From Amphiura filiformis (lineage: Eukaryota; Echinodermata; Ophiuroidea; Amphilepidida; Amphiuridae), in assembly GCF_039555335.1 (NCBI RefSeq), contig NC_092646.1, forward strand, positions 35,059,380-35,123,379: a stretch of 64,000 bases of DNA, written 5' to 3'. Numbering within the stretch: position 1 is the stretch's first letter; the number at the start of each line of letters is the position of its first letter. Under the pieces are notes generated by a model. The model was not told where the DNA came from. It did not search any database and saw only the letters and a program-made list of their open reading frames with translations. The position numbers were made by a program, and so were the translations under genes. Shown here piece after piece: positions 49,401 through 61,734 of this stretch.

Positions 49401-52400
49401 TTGGGACATTCATGTACCTAAGTATTTTAGGCAAACATTTTTGGCGAAACTTCTACAACATGCGATTTTCACTATGTTCTCCACAATATGACAAGAAATG
49501 ACTATTTATTCCTTACTACCACGTAAAAAAATTCGGTGTCACTTGGAATAATGAAAATCATGAATTTTACTGTAGAAACCCACGATGGGCATCAACAACC
49601 ACCACTGGTCGTTTTTGATGGTCGATCATACACCCAGGTATTAGGTTCTGGGGTAACAATGTTATGACTGCAATTAGCGCAAAGGATGGATCTAAGATCA
49701 GTTTAAGTCATTTTGAAGTAAACGCGCGTTTTTGAACAACCCTATAGGGCTGTTAAAGCCATGTCACACTCCCCATAATATTGTATTACTAATTTTGTTT
49801 CTTTTTTGGCTCCTTTTAAATATTTCTAATTCGCCGTTAGAAATACTCTTTGAGTAAACTTACTTGAGTAACGTTAGAAGTTAAGACAAAATCACCTGAT
49901 ATTGATTAATGAAATCAAAATTGTTTTAAATAACAAATTGTGCTTATTACTATGTTTGAATCTTGTTTTTCAGTTTGCCGTAAAGCAAATAAGAACTGTC
50001 GTATTGTGTTCGATTCTTACTCGAGATGTTGGTCTGGAGGACTCGGAGCAGAAGGTTTGATGAGCGGTTGGTACCATGCATGCACAGGTAAATACATCCA
50101 CATAATTATGAGACAAACGCACTTATTAGGATAAGAGCCTACAATTAGCAGTGCACAATTATTTGACCCATCCATGCTTTCAATATTTCATAACATTATT
50201 TTTTTAGTTTTCCTATAAAAATGTCCATATAAAAAGTTTCAATATTTTGTTTGGCATGTTTTAATAATGTCATCGCAAGAAAGCTCGGAGTACTCTTAGC
50301 GAAGGTGTAGTCGGTTTGTCTCTTTATTTGACTGGTTTATTGGTGATACATCATGCAACACAGTACTAGTATCGCCGACTTAAGGGTTCTGTTATGAACA
50401 TCTCGATAGTATTTTGTGATGTCAAATAATTTAGATTTTTTGAAATTCGCGATATAATACAACTTTTATGATAAATTATCAAGCTGATATATTTAAATTT
50501 TTGATATTTAACCTTCCTCGAACATTGTCAAAGTAACCTTTCTAAATCTAATGATATGTACTTGAAGCGTATGTAGCTGGGTTGAAACGCCGACGATCAA
50601 TTGAATATTTTGACCTTTCATATTGAACATATACATTTATTCCCCAAAAAGACCTAAATGTTTTTGGTGTTTTGGGGGAAAATTCTATATACGTCTTCAA
50701 TACGAAAGGTCAAAATGTTCATATGATGGCGACTTTTCATCCCAGCTACATACACTTTAAGTACATATTATTAGATTTATACAATTTACTGCGAGGACTG
50801 TTAAATTTCAAAAATATAAATTTTTAATCATTTGCCATAAAATGTGTATTACATCACGAATTTCGACAAAATAAAATTACTTGGATATTCCTCGTTTTCA
50901 AAATGCAATTCAATATGTCTGATGTGCTGTCAGGTCCCACAAAAATACTTGAAAACGTCGCTTAAGCTGCAGGTTCAAGAAAAACAAAATTGAAAAACAA
51001 AATACTGTACGTGCAACATACAGATATTTGCTTTTGTTTATCCTTGTTCATTAAAAAACCTTCTCAATATTTGCCCGTTTTAATTCCTTTTCTTCCAATA
51101 GGATGGAGAATCACAAGCGACCGTGAGTTGGTTTTCAAATTTACTGACCCGTTCCAGGTGCGGTCACCGGCTGTCTTAGTGGCGGGTTCTGGTAGTAGTG
51201 GTCAATTCGATGTAAGCGGAAAGAAGATCGGGTTCGTGCAAGGTTGGTCCACTAATGCTGGGTGCCTCAACCGAAACGACGAAGGAATACAGGTACATGA
51301 AACTGATACCCAGCAAACACAAAAACGTGTTAAAAACGTTTTAAATAAGTTATATTTTGGTTTAGGTAAAAACGTTTTAATAACATTAAAATGTCGGGTT
51401 ACATAAAGGTCATGATGACGTTTTAAAATCTAAACACTACCGCCGTAAAGCTGGAGTCTCCCGGGGAGTCTCCTCAGCAGTTAGTGTGGTTCGCTCTTTT
51501 CACAGAATGTGAATGACGCGAAACAAAAGTAGCGGTTGAGGAGACTGACTATTCATTCATAATTCCCTACCCAGAAATCCGACGTACTTTTAGTATTTTA
51601 GAAATTGGTAGCCTGTAAAGGCCGATGTTTTTCATGATTTCTCCGGAAATACATCGACTTGGGGCGTCAAATTTCAGGATAGTAATGAGAAAAATAGTAT
51701 CTATTATGTGATACCAAAACCTCTTAAACAATGAAAAATATCGGGGGGATGATGCTGTCGATCGGGTTACGGACCTTTAATGATAATTACAATAGTAAAC
51801 AGTATGTTTCGACTATAATTATTTAATACGTTTTTACAAATACGCACGTGACCCATTGGCACGACATATACTAAGACCAGCAAGCGTGACCAAATCCTCA
51901 TGCATTGACCACTATACAGGAAAATGATAGGAACTCTAGAAGATAAATAATCATCAAATTTAAGTATCAATTGAATAGCAAAATTATTACACATGGGGAA
52001 TGCCGAATTTGTAATAAAACAACATTTTGAAAGTATTTAAAGACGGAAAAATATTTAACGACGGAAACGTTTACAACATAATCACAAAGTTGAACAAAAT
52101 GGACAATTTTGCTGCACAGTAGTCTCATGTTGTTCTGCCTTTTAATTCAAACGTATAGGAAGACCACCCGTTATGTAGAAGGTCACTTCAAGACTTACTG
52201 TCTACAAGCTGTTATGGCAGCGCGGAGGTGGTCACGTGCTTTAAAACGTATTTATAAATATAGTCGAGGCATACTGGTAAACTTTATGTCTATGCTCAAT
52301 ACAGTGATACATAATGACACACCAATCACACAATTTAGTGATATCAATCACACAATTTAGGAATATTATTACCATGACCAGACTTAAAATTGTTCACCAA

Positions 52401-54277
52401 CCAAATGCATCTAAAATTGGGATATTGCTCCGCTGAAATAAAGAAAGTTTCACCAATTTCAAATAATACAAATAATTTGACCATTATCCTTAAATGCTTT
52501 AAATTACAAGTCGTTGCCAAAGACCTCCCACATCCATACCGAGGGGTGGAGGGTGAGCGGATGAGCGGCTGAAGTCAAGCTACGCAGCCGCTACGACTCA
52601 CTGAACTCTAGCGGGCATATGTCGGTTTTCATTAACTTTCCACAGGCTGTGGAACATACTAGTATTTTTAAAACATGTTTTTTTCATCTTTGCTTATTCA
52701 GGGACTACCTTTGAACAGCGACCAAGCAGTGGAATATCCTACACTGGAGCGACTAGAAGCTGCTTTGACCAGTGGAGAGGTAAAATAACTTAAAGTTTGT
52801 TCTTATTGTTTGTAAAATACCAGGTAAAGTACTATTATTATTACCATGATTACTTACAAACGTCCAACTACATTAGCAAAATATCATCACTAACGGCTTA
52901 CAATAAGACAAATATTCGAAATATACAGTATTAATATGCAGTCACGTATAATTCATTCAAGTTAATAGGTTCCCGTTTCCAGATGTTGACCTTGCGGATC
53001 GTAATGGCCTTTATTATACTAACATTATACGTTAGGTCTGCCTGAAACAAAATGTACATTTTTACTGGAGTTGAATTTAACCCTTGCGTATTCTATAATT
53101 ATGTCATTGAGGCGACCACAGATACGTGTTTTCATATAACCAGAGGTAATACATGACCTAGATGGGTCTTAGGGTTATCCTTTTACAACTATTGCATAGT
53201 TCGTATTTTAAGTGTTCCTTGACAGCGTCAAAACATGTCTTATGTTATAGGCACTGTTTGGTTAAATTAGTTAATACTAAATCTGGCTAAAAAAGACAGT
53301 GAAATATTACATATCCTTCATGTCACGTGTAGCCTAATGAGGTCTAGAAACCTGGCTGTAACACATCAAGTCATTTTGGTCTGGTTTTCGTCAAAAACCT
53401 AAAACTTCCTAAAAAATCTTCTCACGACTGCCCAATATAAGATCTGCCATGTACATGCAGCTGAATATTTCAGCCAGGAGTTTCATGCTATAAAACTCAC
53501 CCTCTTCACATATTATTTACAAACGATATATCATTGCAGGTTGACGCCGTATTTATAGGAGCTGAAGCGACATTTGTGTCACGGAATAATATAGTGTCTG
53601 AAGACCTATTTTGTTCTAAAGAAGGTGGCGCCATGATGATGCGAAAAGACACTTTTCTTGACAAATGGTGGAATCCTGCTTGGAGAGCGCTCTTAGCATC
53701 ACAAGAATATCAGGATCTTTGTAGGGACATTGCGATAGCACACGGTAAGGACATTAACGTAACACGGAAACGTACGATTTCCGTCAAATTTTAATTTTGT
53801 TATTCTTTATTTTAAATAAAAAAGGGCTTTTGTAAAACGTACATAACTCATTAACAACAATAAATCTGCCAAGTTTTCAAAGTATATGATTTCTAGAATG
53901 AGCTTCTACAAAACATCAAAGTGTTATTTTACAATCGCTTTTTTTGCTTGCTTAGACCAGCAATACCAAGTCTACCTCTTTGGTCGAATTACGCGTCCTT
54001 AAAACAACGATTTTGATCATAGACCATGTTTTGATCTACGTCAAAGGTCGTTCGTCCAATTTCAATTTTCAGGACCAATAACTTATTATGACCCTTCGTT
54101 GATGGTGTATATTTCGTGATTATTTTACTAGGTATGACAAGTCCCTTACTTCTAACGGGACTCGTGACCATTTGAATGAATAATTCATTTTTTTCTTCTT
54201 TTTTTTCAACAGGAGATAGACCCGGTTTGAGCAGAGAGATGATATGTCGTGATCCGTTTACTGATCTGGAGGGGTAA
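46049..54277 (+). CDS. Gene C: membrane-anchored SBP-type-2-like extracellular binding protein, 8 exons, intact
   Basis: Exons 46049-46460, 47380-47458, 48311-48363, 49974-50087, 51102-51292, 52702-52779, 53540-53744, 54213-54277; all introns GT-AG; joined CDS 1197 nt, 398 residues. Residues 1-76 are charged (Glu/Arg/Asp/His-rich), 78-107 form one membrane segment, 108-163 a linker, and about 149-377 resemble the family-3 solute-binding domain: NGHNIDIINA at 172-181, ITSDRELVFKFTDPF at 223-237 with the family Arg at 227, FDVSGKKIG at 255-263, VDAVFIG at 310-316. No channel segments interrupt the domain, unlike glutamate receptors. Cysteines at matching places in the paralogs suggest extracellular disulfides. 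The fold assignment is from motif order; the ligand is unknown. The ATG is the first in frame and is followed by an open frame up to the splice donor. Most complete of the four copies. Confidence 0.85.
46795..46919. mobile_element. 125-bp palindromic MITE in gene C intron 1
   Basis: TATTGTTTTTAGCC at left, GGCTAAAAAACAATA at right; arms share GTGCATCTATTGTCTCATAT. Confidence 0.75.
47745..48100 (+). repeat. Dispersed repeat in gene C intron 2, second copy at 61385-61695
   Basis: Both carry TTTACAACATAACTCAAGAA, ATATCTGTGATATTT and GCTATGAAATGATCAATGCA in the same order. Confidence 0.8.
48782..48905 (-). repeat. SINE family b, tail fragment in gene C intron 3
   Basis: Contains CACTACGCACAGGCACAACG and CTGACCACTACGGCCC as in 22165-22550. 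Confidence 0.7.
49044..49281. mobile_element. 238-bp TIR element in gene C intron 3
   Basis: TTAGGCCAAAATAAAAAGTT at left and its near inverse ending GGCCTTA at right; TCTCAAAGC in both arms. Confidence 0.65.
50425..50960. mobile_element. MITE family 6, palindromic copy in gene C intron 4
   Basis: Arms share GAAATTCGCGATATAATAC-like text, AAGTGTATGTAGCTGGG and CGACGATCAATTG. Ends in GTCCCACAAAAATACTTG. Related to 54836-55463, 60008-60230 and 61090-61320. Confidence 0.75.
51308..51429. mobile_element. MITE family 1, left-end fragment, after gene C exon 5
   Basis: Begins ACCCAGCAAACACAAAAACG just 15 bases after the exon 5 donor and stops after about 120 bp. Confidence 0.75.
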
Positions 54278-54451
54278 CCATAGCTACAAGAATCAGACGA
54301 TATAATAAATATAGCTTATGGATGTTACCTTGGCCGTGGAAAAGATATATTTCTGCCTCACAAGTTATTAATAAAACTATATGTTAAACCATAAAAATAT
54401 ACATAACTAGTTTCATCGGAGCACATATCAAGTTTATGTGGACATGTCCTT

Positions 54452-54660
54452 AACATTTTTACCCCGAATAGTAAGTATAGGGGTAATAAATTTTCTTTCC
54501 CTGATCTTATTTTCACATACCACTGCCAGCAGGGGATAAGGACAGGGGCTATCATATATAATTTGGTTGGAGCTCTCCCATGCTGACAGTGGTATGTGAA
54601 AATAAGATCAGGGAAAGAAAATGTATTGCCCCCGATACTGGCTATTCGGGGTACAATTTT
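54452..54660. mobile_element. 209-bp palindromic MITE 3' of gene C
   Basis: ACCCCGAATAG at left, CTATTCGGGGT at right; both arms carry TTTCTTTCCCTGATCTTATT followed by TTCACATACCACTG. Confidence 0.8.
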
Positions 54661-54835
54661 CAGGGAATATGTTCTACCGGGTTAAAAATTTGTATTTAAG
54701 TGGAAGGCCCATAATATTGGTATACTTCTGGAATACAAATGGGTACTTCTGACAGGCTTTGCACAAACTTGAACAGTCAGATATCTGCTTCAGAGGTGTA
54801 TCAATAAGATCCTTAAGGGATCTAGAATGAGCGTT

Positions 54836-55463
54836 TTGAGCGTTTCGACAGTATTTTTTATGGGACATGAGAGTACATCAGATATATCGAATTGCATTCT
54901 GAATACGAAGAATGTCTTTCTGATATCAAATAATTTTCATTTTTTGAATTCACGATATGATACAAATTTTATGACAAATTATTAAAATTTGATATTTTTC
55001 ACATTTTTGATATATAACAGTCCTCGAAGTAAATTTGATAAATCTAAAGAAATTTTCTTAAAGTGTATGTAGCTGGGAGGAAAAGCCGACGATCAATTGA
55101 AAATTTTGACCTTTTATATTGAAGATATGGATTTTTTCCCCAAAAGACCTATTTTTTTGGTGTTTTGGGAAAAAATCCATATCTTCAATCATGTCAATAC
55201 GAAACGTCTAAATTTTCAATTGATCGTCGGCTTGTCATCCCACCTACATACACTTTAAGTATAAATCATCACATTTATAAAGTTTACTTTGAGTACTGTT
55301 AAATATCAAAAAATATCATTTAATCATTTGCCATAAAATATGTATTACGTTGCGAATTTCAAAAAATCAAAATTATTTGATATCAGAAGGACATTCTTTG
55401 TATTCAGAATGCAATTCGACATGTCTGATGTGCTCTATTGTCCCACAATAAATACTGTCCAAA
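54836..55463. mobile_element. MITE family 6, fullest copy, just downstream of gene C
   Basis: A long palindrome centred near 55150: ACAGTATTTTTTATGGGACA at left, inverse TGTCCCACAATAAATACTGT at right; CCGACGATCAATTGAAAA and its inverse beside the centre. Confidence 0.8.
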
Positions 55464-55536
55464 CGTTCATACCCCACCCCTTAAAGTATACCTGGGAATA
55501 TCTTGGAACAGATTCAACAGGAATGTGAAGTTAATT

Positions 55537-55661
55537 AAGTTCTCAGTTATGCAGAACAAATTCAAAATTGGTATTCACTTAATTAGGCAGTTTCGTCACC
55601 TGGGTGACAAAACTGTCTGAATGAGTAGAAATTTTGGATTTATCTACATAACTGAGAACTT
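55537..55661. mobile_element. 125-bp palindromic MITE
   Basis: AAGTTCTCAGTTATG at both ends, inverted, with CAGTTTCGTCACC/GGTGACAAAACTG around the centre. Confidence 0.7.
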
Positions 55662-57344
55662 GGATTGCATTATTTTATAATAATATTAATAATAATAATA
55701 AAGACTGCACTATATCATTAAAGGTTCAATCAAAAGTAAGTCATCTGTATCCACTGGCCAAAGTTTAAAATAAAATAATTAATATGAAAATACAAAATAT
55801 GTTGCACTGTGTTTTTTAATGTTTTGAAACAATGTCGATTGTCATAGTAGGAGCCTTATTTTAGGACTTTTAGCCATTTAAATTTAATAAAAAACTGCAA
55901 CTAGCACTTCTTAGTATTAATACATTGATCTAATATGGAAATGAGAAATTGCATTCATATTTCCATAGATCTTCCTGTTATTGAGTTAAGGCCACAAATA
56001 ATTACAATAAAATGAACAATTTGGGCGTTTTCCTCTTCCTAGAAAAATCAAGCATTTGGCTCGCATTTATAAACCTCATACCATCAGCTTTGTATTCAAA
56101 GTGTATTGATGTGCTTCATGCCGCTATAGGGTATATCATAATTGTATGTTGGGCTCTCATGAAACACTTTCCAAAATGTTTGGTCATGACAGTAAAAAGG
56201 ACGTCAAAAGACTCAATAAAGGTATGAAGCAACATGCGATATTTTGATAAAGGTATCATACGCGATAACAATTTTTGAATTAAAAACCTAAAAAAAATAC
56301 TGGATAGGCTCAATTATATTTGACTCGGCTCATCGAACATGTACCTATTTGTTCATGTAAATTTGGTATATTTCCAACAGATTTTATACGTCAAATATAA
56401 TTATTTTTCATCACAACAAATATTTGATAGAAGCTTAACTTAATTTCAATGCTTGTTGCATAGATTGCAGAGGCCCTACATGCTTTTATCGGTAGACTTC
56501 AAACAACGGACTCGCAATATCGACCTGTCCGTTAAGGCCCGTCAAAAGTAATTCTTAGTTTACGGTTTAAGATTTTTAAAATTCGCGCGGTAGCTTTTAA
56601 TAATTGATTGTTAATAACTAATTACTTAGTATTCTTTATTTTGAAACGAGTGGTCACAGCCCAATATCAACAGTACTTTTTGGCACTGTCGATTTAATTA
56701 TATTGCAATTATGTTTGATTTTATATTATTGATAATAATACAGGGGTGTTCATTGTTTCTTCAGCATATTAATGTTTTAGTATTGTATTAGTATTTCGTG
56801 ATCCTGGCATTTTTAGTAGATATTCACAAAAAAGCCATCTATTCCCAAAATTTAAGTTGATTCCGATTTTGCGTTTGCGAGTTATAAATGATTATGTGTA
56901 TAACACTGTACCGTAGGCTAGTGTTGCAATTTCGTTCTGGTGTACCAGAGTGTATTTCAAATTTGACGACATTTTTGCTAAACGAATTAATCTGCGTGAA
57001 TTCTTTTTTGTATATAAACATTCATGTAGCCAGTGGTTTCCAATGGTAAAAGAAAAGTGAGATGAGGCTGTAGATCACGAAATGCTCTTTCAAGATGCTC
57101 AATGTAAGAAAGTAGCAAATTAATTTAATTAGAATGTCATTTAACAGAGAACATTTCAAATAAAAATCAATTAATTAAATATTTTGCAATTAACTGTTGG
57201 GGCTAAATACTTCACATACAGGGCATCTAATATACTATTCGACCTCGGATACATGGAGTATAAATAACTATAAATCGGCCCTAATATTTATAAATTATAG
57301 GCTAATACACCAACACAACTTATTATCAACGTTCATGACAGATT
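55662..57344. other. No gene seen
   Basis: AT-rich sequence; short frames only. No exon of the cluster, no RNA gene and no clear element ends. Confidence 0.4.
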
Positions 57345-57700
57345 TCTACAGGGATAATACAATAGCATCTGAAAAGTCAAAGCCAGGGTCAGGGTTTGTG
57401 CTAAAGTTCTGGTTCGGTGAGTAAACTAAATTACGCCAGAATGGGTCGCAAATCTCGTGATTTTTAAAACGCAACCACTGTAACATCAGAAGAAAGCTTA
57501 TTTCAATTCCTATAATTGAAAATGCAACTTTTAAACTAATTCTGAAGTCACCGAAACAAAGACTTTAGCTCTGTCAAAGCCGATCTTTATAAATATGCTT
57601 CACGAAAGTAAAGTACTAAGGTGGCGTACTGCCAGTTTAATAACAGCAACGCCATATTGTCATTGTAGAAGAGCGGTCGATACATGTACTTACAGTTCAA
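57345..57700 (+). repeat. Direct repeat flanking the hAT element, copy 1
   Basis: GGGTCAGGGTTTGTGCTAAA, AGAAAGCTTATTTCAATTCC and CACGAAAGTAAAGTACTAA recur in order at 59490-59830. Confidence 0.8.
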
Positions 57701-58200
57701 GTATAGTTCAAATGTAACGCACAATAAATATGCCCACAAATTGCTTAATGTAAAGAGAAAACTATCAACTTATATATACTGAAAAAATAATTTCAATGTT
57801 ATTTCAGGTGTTTTGGCTATAAAATGAAAGTTAAAAGCTAACCTTTAGAGGCTAGACTTCCCAGCTCTTATCATTGCGCGGCATGTAGCAACACATTTTG
57901 ATGTGAATTGTAGTTGGACGTCACCTTTTGGCAAAATGAAAAAAAAATTGTTCTTTAGCCTGTTTTGGCAAAATGACAACTTTTTGGTTCTTTGCAGCCA
58001 GTTTTACTTTTGATAATTCAGGCCGAATGTCCCCTCCCCCACATTTCAAGACGGATAGACGCTAATGGTTAATGGTAAGTTATAAATATCAGCCACCAAC
58101 ACTGATAATTAAAGATAGGGCCATTAGTGACACACGGTGTTTGTGTGGTGGACGTGTGGTGGACGTGTGATGAAGGTGTCTGAAAAATGTGCCTAACTTC

Positions 58201-59163
58201 CAGTGTTGTAGGTCTCGAGACCAGGTCTCGGTCTCGAGACCATCTCGAGACCTGATTTTGCAGGTCTCGGGTCTCGGATGTCAAGGTCTCGGTCTCGGTC
58301 TGGTCTCGGTCTCGGTCTCGGACATCAAAAGTCTCGGTCTCGGATGATTTTAAGTTCGAGACCTGTCGAGACCTGAAGAAAAAATATAATTTTCTGTTGT
58401 TCTTTATAACTTATTTTGTACCAAAATTTCATTGAATGTTGAAAATAATCATTGTATTGAAATACACTCAACTTGAATATGTAGGCCCTACTGTTCATGT
58501 TCATAGGCCTTCTGCCAATTTTTTTACATTTTTGACTGCATATTAAATACAAATAGTTTAAATTATGAGAGAGTAATCATGCGTAAAATTGGCAAAAACA
58601 TGTTTGCCCTAAAATAATAATATTATCATTTCCTGTTTTAGGGTGTCCAAATTGAAAACAGCGCGTCCAAATGACACCTGGACACTGACAGTGGACACCC
58701 CTCTGGCTAATGCCTTGAATGCAAAACAGTTTGTCACTTTCGTTGTTGCTTTTAGTGATTTAAAATAAAATCTACTATAGGTTCAACTTCAGATTGAATC
58801 AGAGAATGTCTGGGGCTGATGCAACAGCGGAATTCTTACGTGGAAGTTGAGTTTCATAAAGAGTAAACATAATTGTTAAGAATAAAGATATAGAAATCAT
58901 ATGATAATAACATGTATGATGAGTTAACAATAAATGGACCAATAAAGTGGTCATGTTCAGGATCAGATGCGAGCTTCCGATATCAGTTCATGATTAAACA
59001 AAGGTCTCGGTCTCGGTCTCGGTCTCGGAACTTAGAGGTCTCGGTCTCGGAAGGGATGGTCTTGGTCTCGGAAGGTTTGGTCTCGGTCTCGGTCTCGGTC
59101 TCGGATGGGCAGGTCTCGGTCTCGGTCTCGGTCTCGGACATAGAGGTCTTGACTACAACACTG
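58201..59163. mobile_element. Non-autonomous hAT-type element with GGTCTC arrays
   Basis: Inverted ends CAGTGTTGTAG and CTACAACACTG (one mismatch region) are flanked by the 8-bp direct repeat CTAACTTC at 58193-58200 and 59164-59171. An 8-bp target duplication and CAG...CTG ends are the mark of hAT transposons. Dense GGTCTC-type repeats, in direct orientation on the plus strand, fill 58210-58350 and 59000-59155. No transposase frame is visible. Confidence 0.85.
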
Positions 59164-59489
59164 CTAACTTCGCAATATCCCCCAACCGATGACATGGGGG
59201 TTCTATAAATCCAAAATATGAAGTAAAATGTTATGTTTCCATTTTATGTTAGAAAAAGGGTGGAAAAGATAAACATTGTATATACGAAGTTACAAGGATA
59301 AAATACACAGTAAACTTTGTCTGTCAGTTTAGTTGGTTGTGTGTGATGGCGGTATTTCGGATTTAGAAACGATACAACCGTTGATTCTCCGGGTGGGGGA
59401 TAAGTTTGGGCATGCGAAAAAACCCTGCCAAATGGCGGCATTAAAAAATGTATACCTTTATACAGAGCTGGGTGGGGAAAATGGATAAT

Positions 59490-59830
59490 ACATAATAGTA
59501 TCTGAAAAGCCGAAGCAGGGGTCAGGGTTTGTGCTAAAGTTCTGATTCGGTAAGTAAGCAAAATTACACGAGAATAGGTCGCGAATTTGATTTTTACAAC
59601 GCAACCACTGGAACATCAAAAGAAAGCTTATTTCAATTCCTAATATATAATTAACGTGCAACTTTTAGACTAATGCTGAACTCACGGAAACAAAGATGTT
59701 AGCTCTGTCAAGGTCGACCTGTATAAAATTGATTCACGAAAGTAAAGTACTAAAGGTGGCGTACTTTAAGTTAAATTAACAGCAAGGCCTTTTCAATATA
59801 GAATAGCGGACGGTACTTATAGTTAAAGTT
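59490..59830 (+). repeat. Direct repeat flanking the hAT element, copy 2
   Basis: Counterpart of 57345-57700, same orientation, about 2.14 kb apart. Confidence 0.8.
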
Positions 59831-60007
59831 CAATTTTTTTTTTTCAGGATACCAAAAACTCATTAACAATGACAAAAATCGAGGGGATGATGTTGTTGAT
59901 CGGGTTACGGACCTTTAAGAATATCTCATGATATATTAAAACACGGGCAAGAACCACAATGAAATTTAAGAAAAAACGACAACTGTTTAAGGGATGGGTC
60001 ACCAACC

Positions 60008-60230
60008 TTTGCACAGTATTTTTTGTGGGACCTGAGAGCACATCAGACATATCGATTTGTATTTTGAATACAAGGAATGTCCTTCTGATTTGAAATTCGC
60101 GATATAATACAAATTTATGGCAAATGATTAGTAATAATTGATATGTTAGAAATTTAACAGCCAACGAAGTAAATTGTACCATTCAATGTCTGATGTGCTC
60201 TCAGGTTCTACAAAACATACTGTGAAATCG
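60008..60230. mobile_element. MITE family 6, left and right end remnants
   Basis: ACAGTATTTTTTGTGGGACC, then AGGAATGTCCTTCTGAT and the other end CTGATGTGCTCTCAGG; the centre is deleted. Confidence 0.65.
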
Positions 60231-60700
60231 TCGCAATCCGAGCCTTTAAGAATTACTTTTACAACTCATCGGGTCAAGAATCAACGAAATTATACTTTAA
60301 TAAACCGGTTCACATTTTATCCAAGTTTATAAAGGGTATAGGAGGTATTGTTTTTTTAATTGTTATTTCAGTGTTTTTTTATTCCCTGTACTTGGGTCTG
60401 GTTGGATGAGAAACGTACACCTAGATGAACCACCAAACCTCTGCTCTTAGATTACTTCACTTTAATACAATAGCAGCATCAATTAATTGTTCAATATAAC
60501 ACTTCATACAGTAGAATTGTTTTATTTTCATTACACGGGCTCTTTTAATTGGCAACGTATTTATAAGTGTGCATGATCATTACATCTTCCAAATGATTTT
60601 AGCTAAGAAAGGTGCAGGGTCTTATGGTCTTTCACCTTCTTTCCTAAATCAAAAAGGTTACCTTGTTACACTGTCATTTTATAGGGTAATATTCTTTATA

Positions 60701-61016
60701 CATATCTTACATAAGGCCTGAAAAAATTGTTTGATTGGCGAAAAAAAAAAAAAATTAGGGTAGGTAGGTCGGTATTCTTTTTTAAAAACAAATTAAGCTG
60801 TATATTTCGTTTGATAAAGGCTTTGGAACTTTTTCCTTTTTTTTAACTACATTATTTTTTTTTAATTTTATTATATTTATTTTGCAAAAAAAAAAAAAAA
60901 AAAAAAAAAAAAGAAGAAGAGATGTGTTAGGGTCGGGCTTAATTTTAGGGTAGGTCGGGTTACGCCAATCAAACAATTTTTTCGTTCTAATTTTTTGTGT
61001 ATCCATATAAGATATG
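60701..61016. mobile_element. 316-bp TIR element with poly-A interior
   Basis: CATATCTTAC ... TTGTTTGATTGGCG at left and CGCCAATCAAACAATTTTTT ... GATATG at right; both arms have AGGGTAGGTCGG-like text. Confidence 0.7.
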
Positions 61017-61089
61017 TTCACTACTAGATTAATATGTTTCACTGTTAAATTTGTTATTCTACTGATAGATATATACTGTAGCAATGAAG

Positions 61090-61320
61090 TAGATTTATAA
61101 AGTTTACTTTGAGGACTGTTAAATGTCAAAAATGTCAATAATATTAATTTTTAATAATTTGCCCTAACAGTTTTATTCTATCGCGAATTTAAAAAAAAAT
61201 CCAAATTATTTGATATCAGAAGGACATTCCTAGTATTCAGAATGCAATTCGATATTTGTGATATGCTCTCAGGTCCCCCCCCCCCAAAAAAATATCGTGA
61301 AAACGTTGCTTTAATAATCG
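61090..61320. mobile_element. MITE family 6, right-end fragment
   Basis: TTTACTTTGAGGACTGTTAA, GATATCAGAAGGACATTCC and CTCTCAGGTCCC match the family. Confidence 0.65.
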
Positions 61321-61384
61321 CATTTACAACGCATCGTGTCAAGATTCAATCAAATTTAACTTAAAAAACAGTTCACATTTTACC

Positions 61385-61695
61385 CGAAGTATTGTTGGTG
61401 AGAGCAGCCAAAAAATAGAGTTTCTGTATCTTAATCAATATATTATTGAAAAATAACACTTGGATGTTTTGCATACTTTGAAATCTTGCTTGTTTTAGAA
61501 AGTGTTATTGTTTTCAGCCTTCTTTACAACATAACTCAAGAAACACAGGACTTACAAAAGTATATCTGTGATATTTGAATTCTTCTACACGCTCGCTATG
61601 AAATGATCAATGCAATATTTTCCAAAGCTCAATACCATTCGCAAGATGATGTGAACTACCAAATCGCAACAGATTAAAACAGTGCCTAACCTTAA
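61385..61695 (+). repeat. Dispersed repeat, second copy
   Basis: Same order of words as 47745-48100, with indels. Confidence 0.8.
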
Positions 61696-61734
61696 GGGCG
61701 TTTTTAATATCTCTCTTTCAGTCCACACAGGCAC

